Source: CBFHWU01 sp965659665 (GTDB lineage: Bacteria; Bacteroidota; Bacteroidia; Flavobacteriales; Flavobacteriaceae). Taken from it: DNA of 64,000 nucleotides. Below are positions 1 through 8,776 of the stretch, one piece after another. Location of the stretch: contig CBFHWU010000011.1 of the NCBI GenBank assembly GCA_965659665.1, forward strand, positions 4,013 to 68,012, in the 5' to 3' direction. Made by a program: the position numbers and the translations under genes. The notes beneath the pieces are model-generated. The model was not told the DNA's origin and searched no databases. It worked only from the letters and a program-made list of their open reading frames with translations. Position 1 is the first letter of the stretch. Each line of letters opens with the position of its first letter.

Positions 1-46
1 TGGGAATTTTCTTTTTGAAAAGGCGAAAAAAAAATAAGAAAACAAG

Positions 47-623
47 TTGAACCAACGTATTTTAAATTTATTGTTTCATCCTGTTAACATGAACACGAGG
101 CATTATTATTTAAAAAAAATAGATTTTTCAGAAATCAAAAATATTTATAAAGGGCTATCAAATCCCGAAATAACCCGGTATTATGGTGTCCACTATTCAA
201 CTCTTGAGGACACTAAAGAACAGATGAAATGGTATGAAAATCTGAGCAAAAGTAAGACAGGAGTTTGGTGGAGCATAAACAAAAAGCAGAACGATGAATT
301 TTGCGGGGCAGTGGGCTTTAGTGACCTAATTAAAAAACATAAAAAAGCAGAAATAGGGTTTTGGTTGCTCAAAGCGTACTGGGGCATGGGAATTTTAAAA
401 GAAATAATGCCCAAGGTTTTTGAGTTCGGTTTTTCAAAGCTTCATCTCAACCGAGTCGTTGCGTACGTAGAAAGCAAAAATATTCGATGTGTTAATGCTT
501 TAAAAAAAAAATGATTTTACTTTTGAAGGTACAATGCGTGAATACGAAATCAAAAACCAAAATAAAATTCATGTTGATGTGTACTCGATGTTAAAATCTG
601 AATGGCAAAAAAAGAGCGTGTAA
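47..623 (+). pseudogene. GNAT-family N-acetyltransferase, frameshifted in a poly-A run
   Basis: The first 155 codons read as a RimJ/RimL-type GNAT acetyltransferase, with GAVGFSDL and the acetyl-CoA-binding style segment EIGFWLLKAYWGMGI followed by LNRVVAYVESKNIRCVNALKK. The frame stops at TGA right after an A10 run near 503-512. Shifting one base there restores a typical GNAT C-terminus (NDFTFEGTMREYEIKN, then HVDVYSML) ending at the TAA at 621-623. The two halves together have the usual family length. This is either a true slippage mutation, a sequencing error in the homopolymer, or programmed slippage. The acceptor substrate cannot be told. Confidence 0.8.
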
Positions 624-655
624 ACTTTAATATATTTTCCACTAACAATAAAATA

Positions 656-1285
656 ATGGAACCAAACAGAAAAACACATTGGGAACAAGTTTACCAAACA
701 AAAACGCCCAATCAAGTAAGTTGGACACAAGAAAAACCAAAAATCGCTCTTGAAATAATCCGATCTTTTGGTTTACCAAAAACTGCAAAAATCATTGATG
801 TTGGTGGAGGCGATAGTACACTTGTTGACTATTTGCTCCTTGAGGGATATGAAAATATTACGGTTCTTGATATTTCTGCAAAAGCACTTGAAAAAGCCCA
901 GAACCGATTGGGAGACCAAGCATCAAAAGTTACTTGGATTGTCAGTGATATCACTTCACTTCAGCCACAATCCACGTATGATATTTGGCATGACAGAGCG
1001 GCGTTTCATTTCCTTACCACTAATGAGCACATTGAAAAGTATTGGAACATTGTTAATAAAGTAGTGAGTAGTTTTTTGATTGTTGGTACTTTTTCAGAAC
1101 AAGGTCCTACAAAGTGCAGCGGATTGGAAATTAGACAATACAACAAGGAAAGCTTATCAAAAGTGTTTGTACAAGAATTTGATCGTATTTCATGTATCGA
1201 AGAAGAGCATCTCACCCCTTTCGACACCCTACAACATTTTTTATTTTGCAGCTTTAAACGAAAAAAAAGGACCATACAAGTTTAA
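656..1285 (+). CDS. Class I SAM-dependent methyltransferase
   Basis: A small soluble methyltransferase of about 209 residues. The SAM-binding motif I is visible as IIDVGGGDSTLVDYLL, followed by the acidic end of strand beta-2 (VLDIS) and a motif near WIVSDIT; DIWHDRAAFHFL is typical of the Methyltransf_11/25-like group. I prefer the ATG at 656 (MEPNRKTHWEQVY) over the in-frame ATG at 602, because the extra 18 residues look unlike the family and overlap the restored end of the preceding acetyltransferase. No substrate can be assigned and no operon partner is obvious. Confidence 0.8.
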   Translation: MEPNRKTHWEQVYQTKTPNQVSWTQEKPKIALEIIRSFGLPKTAKIIDVGGGDSTLVDYLLLEGYENITVLDISAKALEKAQNRLGDQASKVTWIVSDITSLQPQSTYDIWHDRAAFHFLTTNEHIEKYWNIVNKVVSSFLIVGTFSEQGPTKCSGLEIRQYNKESLSKVFVQEFDRISCIEEEHLTPFDTLQHFLFCSFKRKKRTIQV

Positions 1286-1384
1286 TAGGTTTAGGTTATA
1301 TTTAGAAAATTTTTTGGTCTACGTTGTAAGACCAAAAAGTAACTAATTTTTCAATTGTTAAGTTCAATTTAAAGTAATACTACT

Positions 1385-2320
1385 ATGATACCAGGGACAC
1401 ATCATTCTAAAGAAGACCCTAGAAATGACGACGTCAAAATCTTTATTAATGGAGATTTGGTATTGCGAAATGAAGCTAAAATTTCGGTGTTTGACAGTGG
1501 TTACCTAGTGGGTGATGGAGTATGGGAAGGGTTGCGATTACATCACGGTGTACTGATTTTTGAAGACCTACACCTTGATCGCTTGTGGAATGCCGCTGCA
1601 GTAATTGGAATAAAGCTGCCCTTTAGTCGTCAAAAATTAATAAAACATATATGGCAAACGATTCAAGCTAATGATATGTACGATGATGTTCACATTAGGG
1701 TGATGGTTACTCGAGGGATAAAAAAAACACCTTCCCAAGATCCGAGATTCACTATTTCGGGCCCTAATCTTGTCATTATTGCAGAACATAAAAAGGCATC
1801 CATTGACACAAAAGAAAAAGGCATCACATTATTTACGAGTACTTTCAGAAGAGGATCCCCCGATTATTTAGATCCTCGCCTAAATTGCCATAGTAAACTA
1901 CATGAAGTTCAAGCTCTTATGCAAGCGATTGAGGCGGGTGCTGATGAGGCTTTGATGTTGGATGTTAAAGGCTTTGTATCCACGTGTAACGCCACTAATT
2001 TTTTTATGATAACAAATGGTGAAGTCTGGACTTCAACAGGTGAATATTGCATGAATGGGATCACAAGAGCTAATGTAATATTAGTTTGTCAACAAAATGC
2101 GATGGTGTGTAAACAAAAAAACTTTTCATTGTATGACGTTTATGGGGCTGAGGAGGCTTTTGTTACAGGAACTTTTGGAGGCTTGACTCCAGTCATTAAA
2201 ATAGACGGAAAAGATATTGGAAGTGGAAGTCCAGGCCCGCAAACAAGAAGGCTAAGTGCATATTATGATAATTTAATCAAGGAGCAAATCCGAAAAAAAA
2301 AACAAAATGAAGAAAGATAA
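1385..2320 (+). CDS. PLP-dependent class IV aminotransferase (branched-chain/D-amino acid type)
   Basis: A 311-residue fold-type IV PLP enzyme. It shows the family N-terminal signature SVFDSGYLVGDGVWEGLRLH, the arginine-containing segment VHIRVMVTRG, the probable PLP-lysine region NCHSKLHEVQA, and the phosphate-binding region FVTGTFGGLTPV. The family includes branched-chain aminotransferase, D-amino-acid aminotransferase and aminodeoxychorismate lyase; which reaction applies here is not visible. The stop lies 14 bases inside the next gene, a sulfotransferase-like protein, so the two are translationally coupled and probably share a pathway. Confidence 0.85.
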   Translation: MIPGTHHSKEDPRNDDVKIFINGDLVLRNEAKISVFDSGYLVGDGVWEGLRLHHGVLIFEDLHLDRLWNAAAVIGIKLPFSRQKLIKHIWQTIQANDMYDDVHIRVMVTRGIKKTPSQDPRFTISGPNLVIIAEHKKASIDTKEKGITLFTSTFRRGSPDYLDPRLNCHSKLHEVQALMQAIEAGADEALMLDVKGFVSTCNATNFFMITNGEVWTSTGEYCMNGITRANVILVCQQNAMVCKQKNFSLYDVYGAEEAFVTGTFGGLTPVIKIDGKDIGSGSPGPQTRRLSAYYDNLIKEQIRKKKQNEER

Positions 2321-3059
2321 TATCAAACGGATATGTCTTTGGTCGGGACCTCGTAATATTTCAACTGCTTTTATGTATGCATTTGCACAACGTGAAGATA
2401 CTTTAGTGGTTGATGAGCCTTTGTATGCACATTATCTAAGTCAAACAACAGCGAAGGAATATCATCCAGGGGCTGAGGAGGTATTAAACTCTATGGAAAA
2501 TGATGGTAAGAAAGTCATTGAATTCATGATGGGAATATACGATAAACCGATAGTTTTTTTTAAGCAGATGACCCATCATCTTTTGGATCTCGACCGTTCG
2601 TTTATGAAAAGTTGCATGCACATTATCCTTACACGTGATCCTCGCGACATGCTCCCTTCGTTTGCTAAAGAAATTGAGAACCCTTCAATGAAAGATTTAG
2701 GGTATTCGGATCATATCGAATTGATCACTTATCTAAATAAAATTAATTTAAATCCTATTGTGATTGATGCTAAAAAGCTTCTTGAAAACCCAAAAAACAT
2801 ATTAAATCAGCTGTGTGAACTGTTGCACATTCCATTTGATGAAAATATGCTAAAATGGAAAAGAGGGGGTAGGCCTGAAGACGGTGTTTGGGCTAAATAT
2901 TGGTACAAAAATATTCATAATTCATCGGGGTTTAAAAAACCAAAAGAGTATCGCGATCCTTTGCCAAATAAATTACAACCTATCTTAATGGCCTGTACTC
3001 CCTATTATCAGCAACTTACCCAATTATCCATAGAATTAACCCATGAATTGCGAAAGTAA
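2307..3059 (+). CDS. Sulfotransferase-like P-loop protein
   Basis: A 250-residue cytoplasmic protein starting with RICLWSGPRNISTAFMYAF. The SGPRNIS segment corresponds to the PAPS 5'-phosphosulfate-binding loop of the sulfotransferase superfamily. TRDPRDMLPSF near residues 110-120 matches the 3'-phosphate-binding region. The domain is close to the type often annotated as sulfotransferase or branched-chain-aminotransferase-like, and such domains are known beside class IV aminotransferases. Overlap with the upstream aminotransferase suggests co-translation. The acceptor is unknown, and sulfation itself is an inference from the fold. Confidence 0.75.
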   Translation: MKKDNIKRICLWSGPRNISTAFMYAFAQREDTLVVDEPLYAHYLSQTTAKEYHPGAEEVLNSMENDGKKVIEFMMGIYDKPIVFFKQMTHHLLDLDRSFMKSCMHIILTRDPRDMLPSFAKEIENPSMKDLGYSDHIELITYLNKINLNPIVIDAKKLLENPKNILNQLCELLHIPFDENMLKWKRGGRPEDGVWAKYWYKNIHNSSGFKKPKEYRDPLPNKLQPILMACTPYYQQLTQLSIELTHELRK

Positions 3060-3228
3060 GGACCTGTGAACTCCTCATTACAATAAATGAATATCAGAAT
3101 TAATACGAACGATAATGGCTTGAAAAGCATCATACTATCACTGCTCTAATGGGTTTTATCTGTAAAACTAGTCGCAATCGATATTGATTATTATTAGTTT
3201 ATATGAAGGGTAATTATGAAGAGATACA

Positions 3229-4671
3229 TTAAAAGTTTTTTTCCAAAAGGTGAGGTTTTTCATGGTAAACTTTGATAATAAACTCTCCAAAAAGTGTGTT
3301 TGCCCAAGCAAACCATGACCTGTTATAGTTCGTAGGATCATCTTTATGAAATGCTTCATGCATAAAGCCAGTACCTGCATGTGTATTTTTTAGCATTTTA
3401 ATACAATGAAAAATTTCATCATCATTTGATGAAGTAATTCCTCTCAAAATAATTCCCATAGGCCATATTTTTTCTTTTTCTGTATGAGGACTTGCTTGCC
3501 CTTCTGCATATTTACCTCTTAGGAAATATGGATTTGAATCACTGATTACAAATGCCCTTGTGTTTCTATAGATTTTGTCTGTTTCTTTATGTACCCCTAA
3601 ATATGAAAGCGAGACTAGTGAGGGTACATTAGCATCGTCCATAAATAAAGCATTACCATACCCATCAACTTCGTAAGCGTATATTTTTCCGAAATTTTTG
3701 TGTTTTTTAAGGGCGTGTTTTGTTATGCCCTCTTGAATTTCTTTGGCAAAGTCATGACATTCATTAGCAAAATCATGATCTCCAACGATAACCCTATACA
3801 TTTCAGCGAGTTGATGTAGCGATATTTCAGCAAAAATATTTGAAGGAACCAAAAATGGATACAGGGTTGCGTCATCGGAAGGACGAAACATCGAGCAGAT
3901 CATTCCAGTAGGTTTGAAAGGTCTTCCAGTTCCATTAAAAACAGGTGCATCTATCATTGACCACCCTTCTCGAGCAAATCTATATGGAGAGTTACCATCT
4001 TTTCGTTGCTCAATTCGGAAGGTATTAACAATAAGTCGCATAGCCTTATCCCAATGGTCGTCAACAAAAGAATGATCTCCAGAGTGCTTGTAATAATGAT
4101 ATGAAAGCCTGATGACATAACATAACGAATCCACTTCCCATTTTCGTTCATGTACCCCAGGCTTGGGATTTGGGACATCACTGGACCATTTAGATTTCCG
4201 ATTTAAATCCTTATAAAATGCATTCGCATATGGATCTATTAATACACATTGAGTTTGCCTATTAATAAGTCCAAGAATTAAAGTTTTAATTTTTTTATCT
4301 TTATTAATTAATGGTATATAAGGCCAAACTTGAGCTGTTGAGTCTCTAAGCCACATAGCATCAATATCTCCTGTAACTATAAAAGTATCTGGTTTGCCCT
4401 CTTTGATTTCAAAATTTACTGTAGTATCTAAGGTATTTGGGTAGCAATTAGAAAACATCCAAGCTACTTCAGGGTCAGAAATTTTTCTTTTTACCTCTTC
4501 CATTTTTTCTTCAACAGCAGTACTGGTATAGGTTCTGTTTTTTTCTAGGGGTCTTTTTGAAGTAAATTTTTTATGGAGCTTAAAACTGGATAGCAATAAA
4601 CTATTTATAGGAAGGAAAACCAATCCAGCTGCTGATTTTATATTGTTGGTAATAAATGTTCTTCTTTTCAT
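3229..4671 (-). CDS. GH125 exo-alpha-1,6-mannosidase
   Basis: A 480-residue glycoside hydrolase family 125 (formerly DUF1237) protein. Family enzymes are metal-independent inverting exo-alpha-1,6-mannosidases. Visible signatures are SNCYPNTLDTTV (about 74-85), TGDIDAMWLRDST (100-112), MFRPSDDATLYPFLVPSN (261-278, probably holding the acid aspartate) and EGQASPH (390-396, probably holding the base glutamate). The N-terminus MKRRTFITNN followed by a hydrophobic stretch resembles a Tat-like or plain export signal. It lies alone at the edge of PUL1, divergent from a serine hydrolase. It would trim alpha-1,6-mannose from N-glycan cores or mannans alongside the GH92 at 25385-28321. Confidence 0.92.
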   Translation of the reverse strand: MKRRTFITNNIKSAAGLVFLPINSLLLSSFKLHKKFTSKRPLEKNRTYTSTAVEEKMEEVKRKISDPEVAWMFSNCYPNTLDTTVNFEIKEGKPDTFIVTGDIDAMWLRDSTAQVWPYIPLINKDKKIKTLILGLINRQTQCVLIDPYANAFYKDLNRKSKWSSDVPNPKPGVHERKWEVDSLCYVIRLSYHYYKHSGDHSFVDDHWDKAMRLIVNTFRIEQRKDGNSPYRFAREGWSMIDAPVFNGTGRPFKPTGMICSMFRPSDDATLYPFLVPSNIFAEISLHQLAEMYRVIVGDHDFANECHDFAKEIQEGITKHALKKHKNFGKIYAYEVDGYGNALFMDDANVPSLVSLSYLGVHKETDKIYRNTRAFVISDSNPYFLRGKYAEGQASPHTEKEKIWPMGIILRGITSSNDDEIFHCIKMLKNTHAGTGFMHEAFHKDDPTNYNRSWFAWANTLFGEFIIKVYHEKPHLLEKNF

Positions 4672-4817
4672 TTTTAATAATACAGTTGATAACTCCTAGG
4701 GTGCTTACAGCTAGATACTTGCTTTAAGTCTAACAAAGAAGATGATTCAGAACAGGTTTTTTACTTATGAATAAATATAGTATATTTATTTAAATTCTTA
4801 ATGTTAATTTCAGTTTT

Positions 4818-6089
4818 ATGCGATTAAATGTCATATTTTTCTTTTTTGTAATCTCTTTTTTTTCTTTTGGGCAGCAATTAACATACGACACTCCCGAAAA
4901 TAATGGAATGTCTTCCGAAAGACTTTCTCGTCTCACCAATGTATTTGATGATTACACGGATAGTCAGAAATTACCTGGAGTTGTGATTTTAGCTGCTCGA
5001 AACGGAAAAATAGTTTATCACAAAGCCTTTGGCATGAGTGATATGGAAAATAATATTTCCATGACTCAAGATAAAATATTCAGAATTGCTTCCCAAACCA
5101 AAGCTCTGGTGAGCGTAGGAATTATGATGCTTCAGGAAGAAGGAAAACTTCTCATTTCTGACCCTCTATCAAAATACATACCTGCGTTCAAAATGACCAA
5201 TGTGGCGGTGTCAAACGACGAAGGGGGGTATGATGTAATTACCGCTAAAAGGGAAATAAAAGTAAGAGATTTACTTACCCATACGGCCGGAATAGGATAT
5301 GGTTTTGGTGTTGCCGCCAAAGAGTGGGAAAAAGCTGATTTGCAGGGGTGGTATTTTGCCCACAAAAATGAACCTATTTTAGAAAGTATTACAACGATGG
5401 CTAAACTCCCTATGGATGCGCATCCAGGGGAGCGTTTTGTATATGGTTATAGCACAGATATTCTAGGAGCTTTAATTGAAGTAGTCTCAGGACAATCTCT
5501 TGAAATGTTCTTGCAAAATAAAATACTTGATCCTTTAGAGATGAAGGATACACATTTTTATTTACCAAAATCAAAATCTTTACGACTTAGCGTTGTATAC
5601 AATCAAGTAAATGGAAATTTAGTTCGTGCGCCAAAGACAGGAAATGAAGCTACCCAAGGCCACTATTTGGAGGGGCCTCGTACAAGTTTTTCGGGTGGTG
5701 CTGGTCTTTTGAGTACCTCTTTGGATTATGCTATTTTTCTTCAAATGCTCCTCAATGATGGGGTTTATAACAATAAAAGGATTCTTTCTAGAAAATCAGT
5801 TGAACTTATGACGGCTAATCACTTGGGTGGTGACTACTTACCAGGAGTCAAATTTCCTTGGGATTGGGGAACAGGATTTGGTCTTGGGTTTTCTGTCACT
5901 ACTGATCTCGGAGATAGAGGAGTGCTTGGAAGTGAAGGAGAATACGGCTGGGGTGGTGCATATCACTCAAATTATTGGGTAAACCCCGCTGAAAAACTTT
6001 TAGTAGTGTATTTTACTCAAGTAGACCCAATTACACTGGATGATCATCAAAAACTTAAAGCACTTATTTACCAATCTATTATTGATTAG
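4818..6089 (+). CDS. Exported serine beta-lactamase-like hydrolase/esterase
   Basis: A 423-residue protein with a signal peptide (MRLNVIFFFFVISFFSFGQ) and a class C beta-lactamase/esterase (PF00144) fold. The catalytic SxxK is S92-Q-T-K95 in RIASQTKALVSVG. The second-motif region is FVYGYSTDILGALIEVVSGQS (Y211-S-T), and EYGWGGAYHSNYWVNP supplies the C-terminal element. Members act as esterases, amidases or peptidases. In PULs they are often assumed to remove ester decorations, but the substrate is not visible here. It runs convergent with the GH20 gene and divergent from the GH125 gene. Confidence 0.85.
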   Translation: MRLNVIFFFFVISFFSFGQQLTYDTPENNGMSSERLSRLTNVFDDYTDSQKLPGVVILAARNGKIVYHKAFGMSDMENNISMTQDKIFRIASQTKALVSVGIMMLQEEGKLLISDPLSKYIPAFKMTNVAVSNDEGGYDVITAKREIKVRDLLTHTAGIGYGFGVAAKEWEKADLQGWYFAHKNEPILESITTMAKLPMDAHPGERFVYGYSTDILGALIEVVSGQSLEMFLQNKILDPLEMKDTHFYLPKSKSLRLSVVYNQVNGNLVRAPKTGNEATQGHYLEGPRTSFSGGAGLLSTSLDYAIFLQMLLNDGVYNNKRILSRKSVELMTANHLGGDYLPGVKFPWDWGTGFGLGFSVTTDLGDRGVLGSEGEYGWGGAYHSNYWVNPAEKLLVVYFTQVDPITLDDHQKLKALIYQSIID

Positions 6090-6119
6090 TATTAAAATGT
6101 TAGCCATTAATTAATAAGT

Positions 6120-8654
6120 TTATTCTCGTTTTACAGTAGTGAAATTCCCTCCTCTTTTAGCAGAGTCAAATGTGCGCAACACCACGTTGTCCCTATGTGA
6201 GACAGGTACAGGCTGTTTGTATATTTTAGCAGAGCTATTTGGAATCGATCCATCCAATGTGTAGCGAACATCTAGTCCAGGGAAAAGACTTCGAACTACT
6301 AGGGTGTTATTTTTAATGATTCCCCCTGGTTTTGGTAAATCATAATTGATGGTGGGGAATTTTTCGGATAATAAAGGGAGTGTTCGTTGACTTAAAACAT
6401 TTAGAAATAAATTCCAATCTTCGAACATTTTACTTTTTTGTAAGTCCGTTTCAAATGAAATCCAGTCTGGACGACTTGCCCATGCTCTTTCCGCAAAAAC
6501 AATTAAGTTAGGTAACAACATCGCATCTAAAATGTTTTCATTTCGTACAGTTTCACCCCAAAGTTGGCTTTGAATTCCTAATAAATTATTTCTTTTTTGT
6601 GGATGGAGCTTTACAGTTTGTTCGATATATTGGGCAGAAATATTATGTTTTTCATTTAATACTTTGTTGGCAAAAATATCTTCTGGATCGATGGCCCAAG
6701 CATCAAAATAGTCAACATAACCAGACCAGTGTAATCCGTGTGCACTCATATCAGCATCATTGGCCATATCAAAATAAAAAGCAGAAGAATTACTCATGAC
6801 TGTTTTATAACCCAAATTGGCAAACTTATAAATCATATCTTCTCTTCCACCCCCCCAAGTATTATTCCATACATAAGGAATTACCTCGTAATTAAATCTT
6901 TCTGCTTTTATTGTTGTTTCACTTTGACTATTTTTTGAATGTTCCAACAAAAAATCTTCCCATCCTGACATCACGGCCCCGTGTTTCTCGATAATGTTTT
7001 TTAATCTGAAAATACTTGTATTATATAGTTTGCTCAAGGAGTTCGTAGTTTTATTCTCACTCATTTTTTCATCACAGCGGGGTGATTCTTGCCAAACTCC
7101 GTAAGGGAGTTCATCAGCTCCAATACTAAATTGCTTAAGAGGAACATTTGCAGTGCGGTACATTTGAGCAACCTCATCCACCACTTTTTCAAAAAAAGAA
7201 TATGAGCTTTCCAAGCATATGTTTATCGTATTGTCATTATAAAGTTGTGCTGAAAGATAAGTGCTTTTATCATTGGGATCGGAAAGATTATACATTTGAG
7301 CTGCCTTATAATTTCCTTCTTTTTCGAATTTAATTCGTCTAGATTCCATAGATTTTATGGCTGCGCGTGCATGCGATGGAAAACTAATTTGAGGAATAAT
7401 AGTAATATTTCGCAAATGGGCATAACGAATGAGTTCAATAAATTCATTTGAAGTCAAAAATCCATTGCCATTTTCTTTTCCTGTTGCTCCAGACCCATAC
7501 ATCGGGATTAGACGATCTTCCTCATTGGTAGTGTATCCTCTTGTAGCACCTATTTCAGTAAGTTCAGGTAGATCAGGAATTTGTAATCGCCACCCTTCAT
7601 CGTCCGATAGTTTTAAATCCAAGTGGTTAAGTTTAAACATGGACATCAAATCAATGATTTGCTTTATTTTGGATGACCCATAAAAATTTCGAGCAATATC
7701 TAATAAAAAACCTCGGTACAAAAAACGTGGGGAGTCTTGAACTTCCACCAATGGCCAACCTGTTTTTTCCAAATCTGAAATCGTATCAACCTGAAGTAAT
7801 GAATGAAGTGCATAAACCAAACCACCATGTGAACTCACATAGAGATTAATGTTATTTTCCTCAATTTTAATACGATACCCTTCTTCAGGAAGTATTGAAT
7901 GAGTTTTAATGATTACATTAGCGTCTTCAATCTCAGCGACCCAGGATATAGTACGACCAGATGATTTAACGAGGGATGTTATTATTTCTTTTTTATCTAA
8001 TAATGTTTCGTGTAGAAATATTCTCCAATCTTTTTCTTTCTTTCGATAGTCTGTGGAGGCGGTAAATTTAGCTGGGGTTGGGAGTACCCACTTTAAAGAC
8101 TCTTTTGAAAGACGACTTATGTGTTCAAACTTATGAAAACGACTCCCGGCAGTTGGTAAGTTTAAATATTCAACTCCTCTTGCATTTTTCCAGTGCACAT
8201 TGGTGGTAATATCATAAGGAGTTTCATTTTGTACAATAAAAACACCAGTTGGACCTAAAGCTAAACGACTCATTATTCCTTGCTTGGTAACTTGAAATTT
8301 AATTTTTTCGCCTGCCTTTAAATTCCATTCGCTTCCGAATTTCAAAACAAAATAGGAGTTTCCATTTACCCATTCAAAGTCGATACCATTGGGTAAACTT
8401 TGCGGTTTTATTTTTCCTATAATTTGATTCCAGTGTAGAGACCATTCATGAGCAGAAAAATGATGATTTGTTGCATTTGTCAATTCAAAAATGACTTGCA
8501 TTTCATCATTTTCAATATCAAATGCTACGATGGTGTAGTCTAAGACTATATCGGGTTGTTCGTTATGTGCAAAACTAGACCAGAAAATGACGGGTAACAA
8601 TAAATAGAACAAGATGTACTTGAGGTGGAAAGAAAACATACAAAGTTTTATCAT
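6120..8654 (-). CDS. GH20 chitobiase-type beta-N-acetylhexosaminidase
   Basis: An 844-residue exported enzyme. After an N-terminal hydrophobic signal, residues about 35-165 look like the chitobiase N-terminal carbohydrate-binding domain. A GH20b-like domain (about 190-305) and the GH20 barrel from about 311 (FLYRGFLLDIARNFY) follow. The catalytic D514-E515 pair lies in IGADELPYGVW, matching the family rule in which D orients the substrate acetamido group and E is the acid. The end (PGLDVRYTLDGSIPNSSA) is a chitobiase C-terminal domain. It lies 122 bp downstream of nagB on the same strand. Expected role: release of beta-linked GlcNAc from glycan antennae or cores. Confidence 0.93.
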   Translation of the reverse strand: MIKLCMFSFHLKYILFYLLLPVIFWSSFAHNEQPDIVLDYTIVAFDIENDEMQVIFELTNATNHHFSAHEWSLHWNQIIGKIKPQSLPNGIDFEWVNGNSYFVLKFGSEWNLKAGEKIKFQVTKQGIMSRLALGPTGVFIVQNETPYDITTNVHWKNARGVEYLNLPTAGSRFHKFEHISRLSKESLKWVLPTPAKFTASTDYRKKEKDWRIFLHETLLDKKEIITSLVKSSGRTISWVAEIEDANVIIKTHSILPEEGYRIKIEENNINLYVSSHGGLVYALHSLLQVDTISDLEKTGWPLVEVQDSPRFLYRGFLLDIARNFYGSSKIKQIIDLMSMFKLNHLDLKLSDDEGWRLQIPDLPELTEIGATRGYTTNEEDRLIPMYGSGATGKENGNGFLTSNEFIELIRYAHLRNITIIPQISFPSHARAAIKSMESRRIKFEKEGNYKAAQMYNLSDPNDKSTYLSAQLYNDNTINICLESSYSFFEKVVDEVAQMYRTANVPLKQFSIGADELPYGVWQESPRCDEKMSENKTTNSLSKLYNTSIFRLKNIIEKHGAVMSGWEDFLLEHSKNSQSETTIKAERFNYEVIPYVWNNTWGGGREDMIYKFANLGYKTVMSNSSAFYFDMANDADMSAHGLHWSGYVDYFDAWAIDPEDIFANKVLNEKHNISAQYIEQTVKLHPQKRNNLLGIQSQLWGETVRNENILDAMLLPNLIVFAERAWASRPDWISFETDLQKSKMFEDWNLFLNVLSQRTLPLLSEKFPTINYDLPKPGGIIKNNTLVVRSLFPGLDVRYTLDGSIPNSSAKIYKQPVPVSHRDNVVLRTFDSAKRGGNFTTVKRE

Positions 8655-8776
8655 ACTTTATGTGAAAGGTTCAATGAAAAATCTATTTTACCTAATAATG
8701 TAAATTATGTTTTGATAAGATTGAAGGGAAACGTTATCACGTTAAATGTTAACAACGCCAATATATAAAAACATTT

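Noticed and set aside
602..655. Upstream ATG extending the methyltransferase by 18 residues
   Set aside because: The extra residues are not family-like and overlap the restored end of the acetyltransferase; ATG at 656 fits better.
8727..8740. AACGTT-centred site upstream of GH20 as a second LacI-like operator
   Set aside because: The arms are not symmetric beyond a few bases; chance is likely in this AT-rich spacer.
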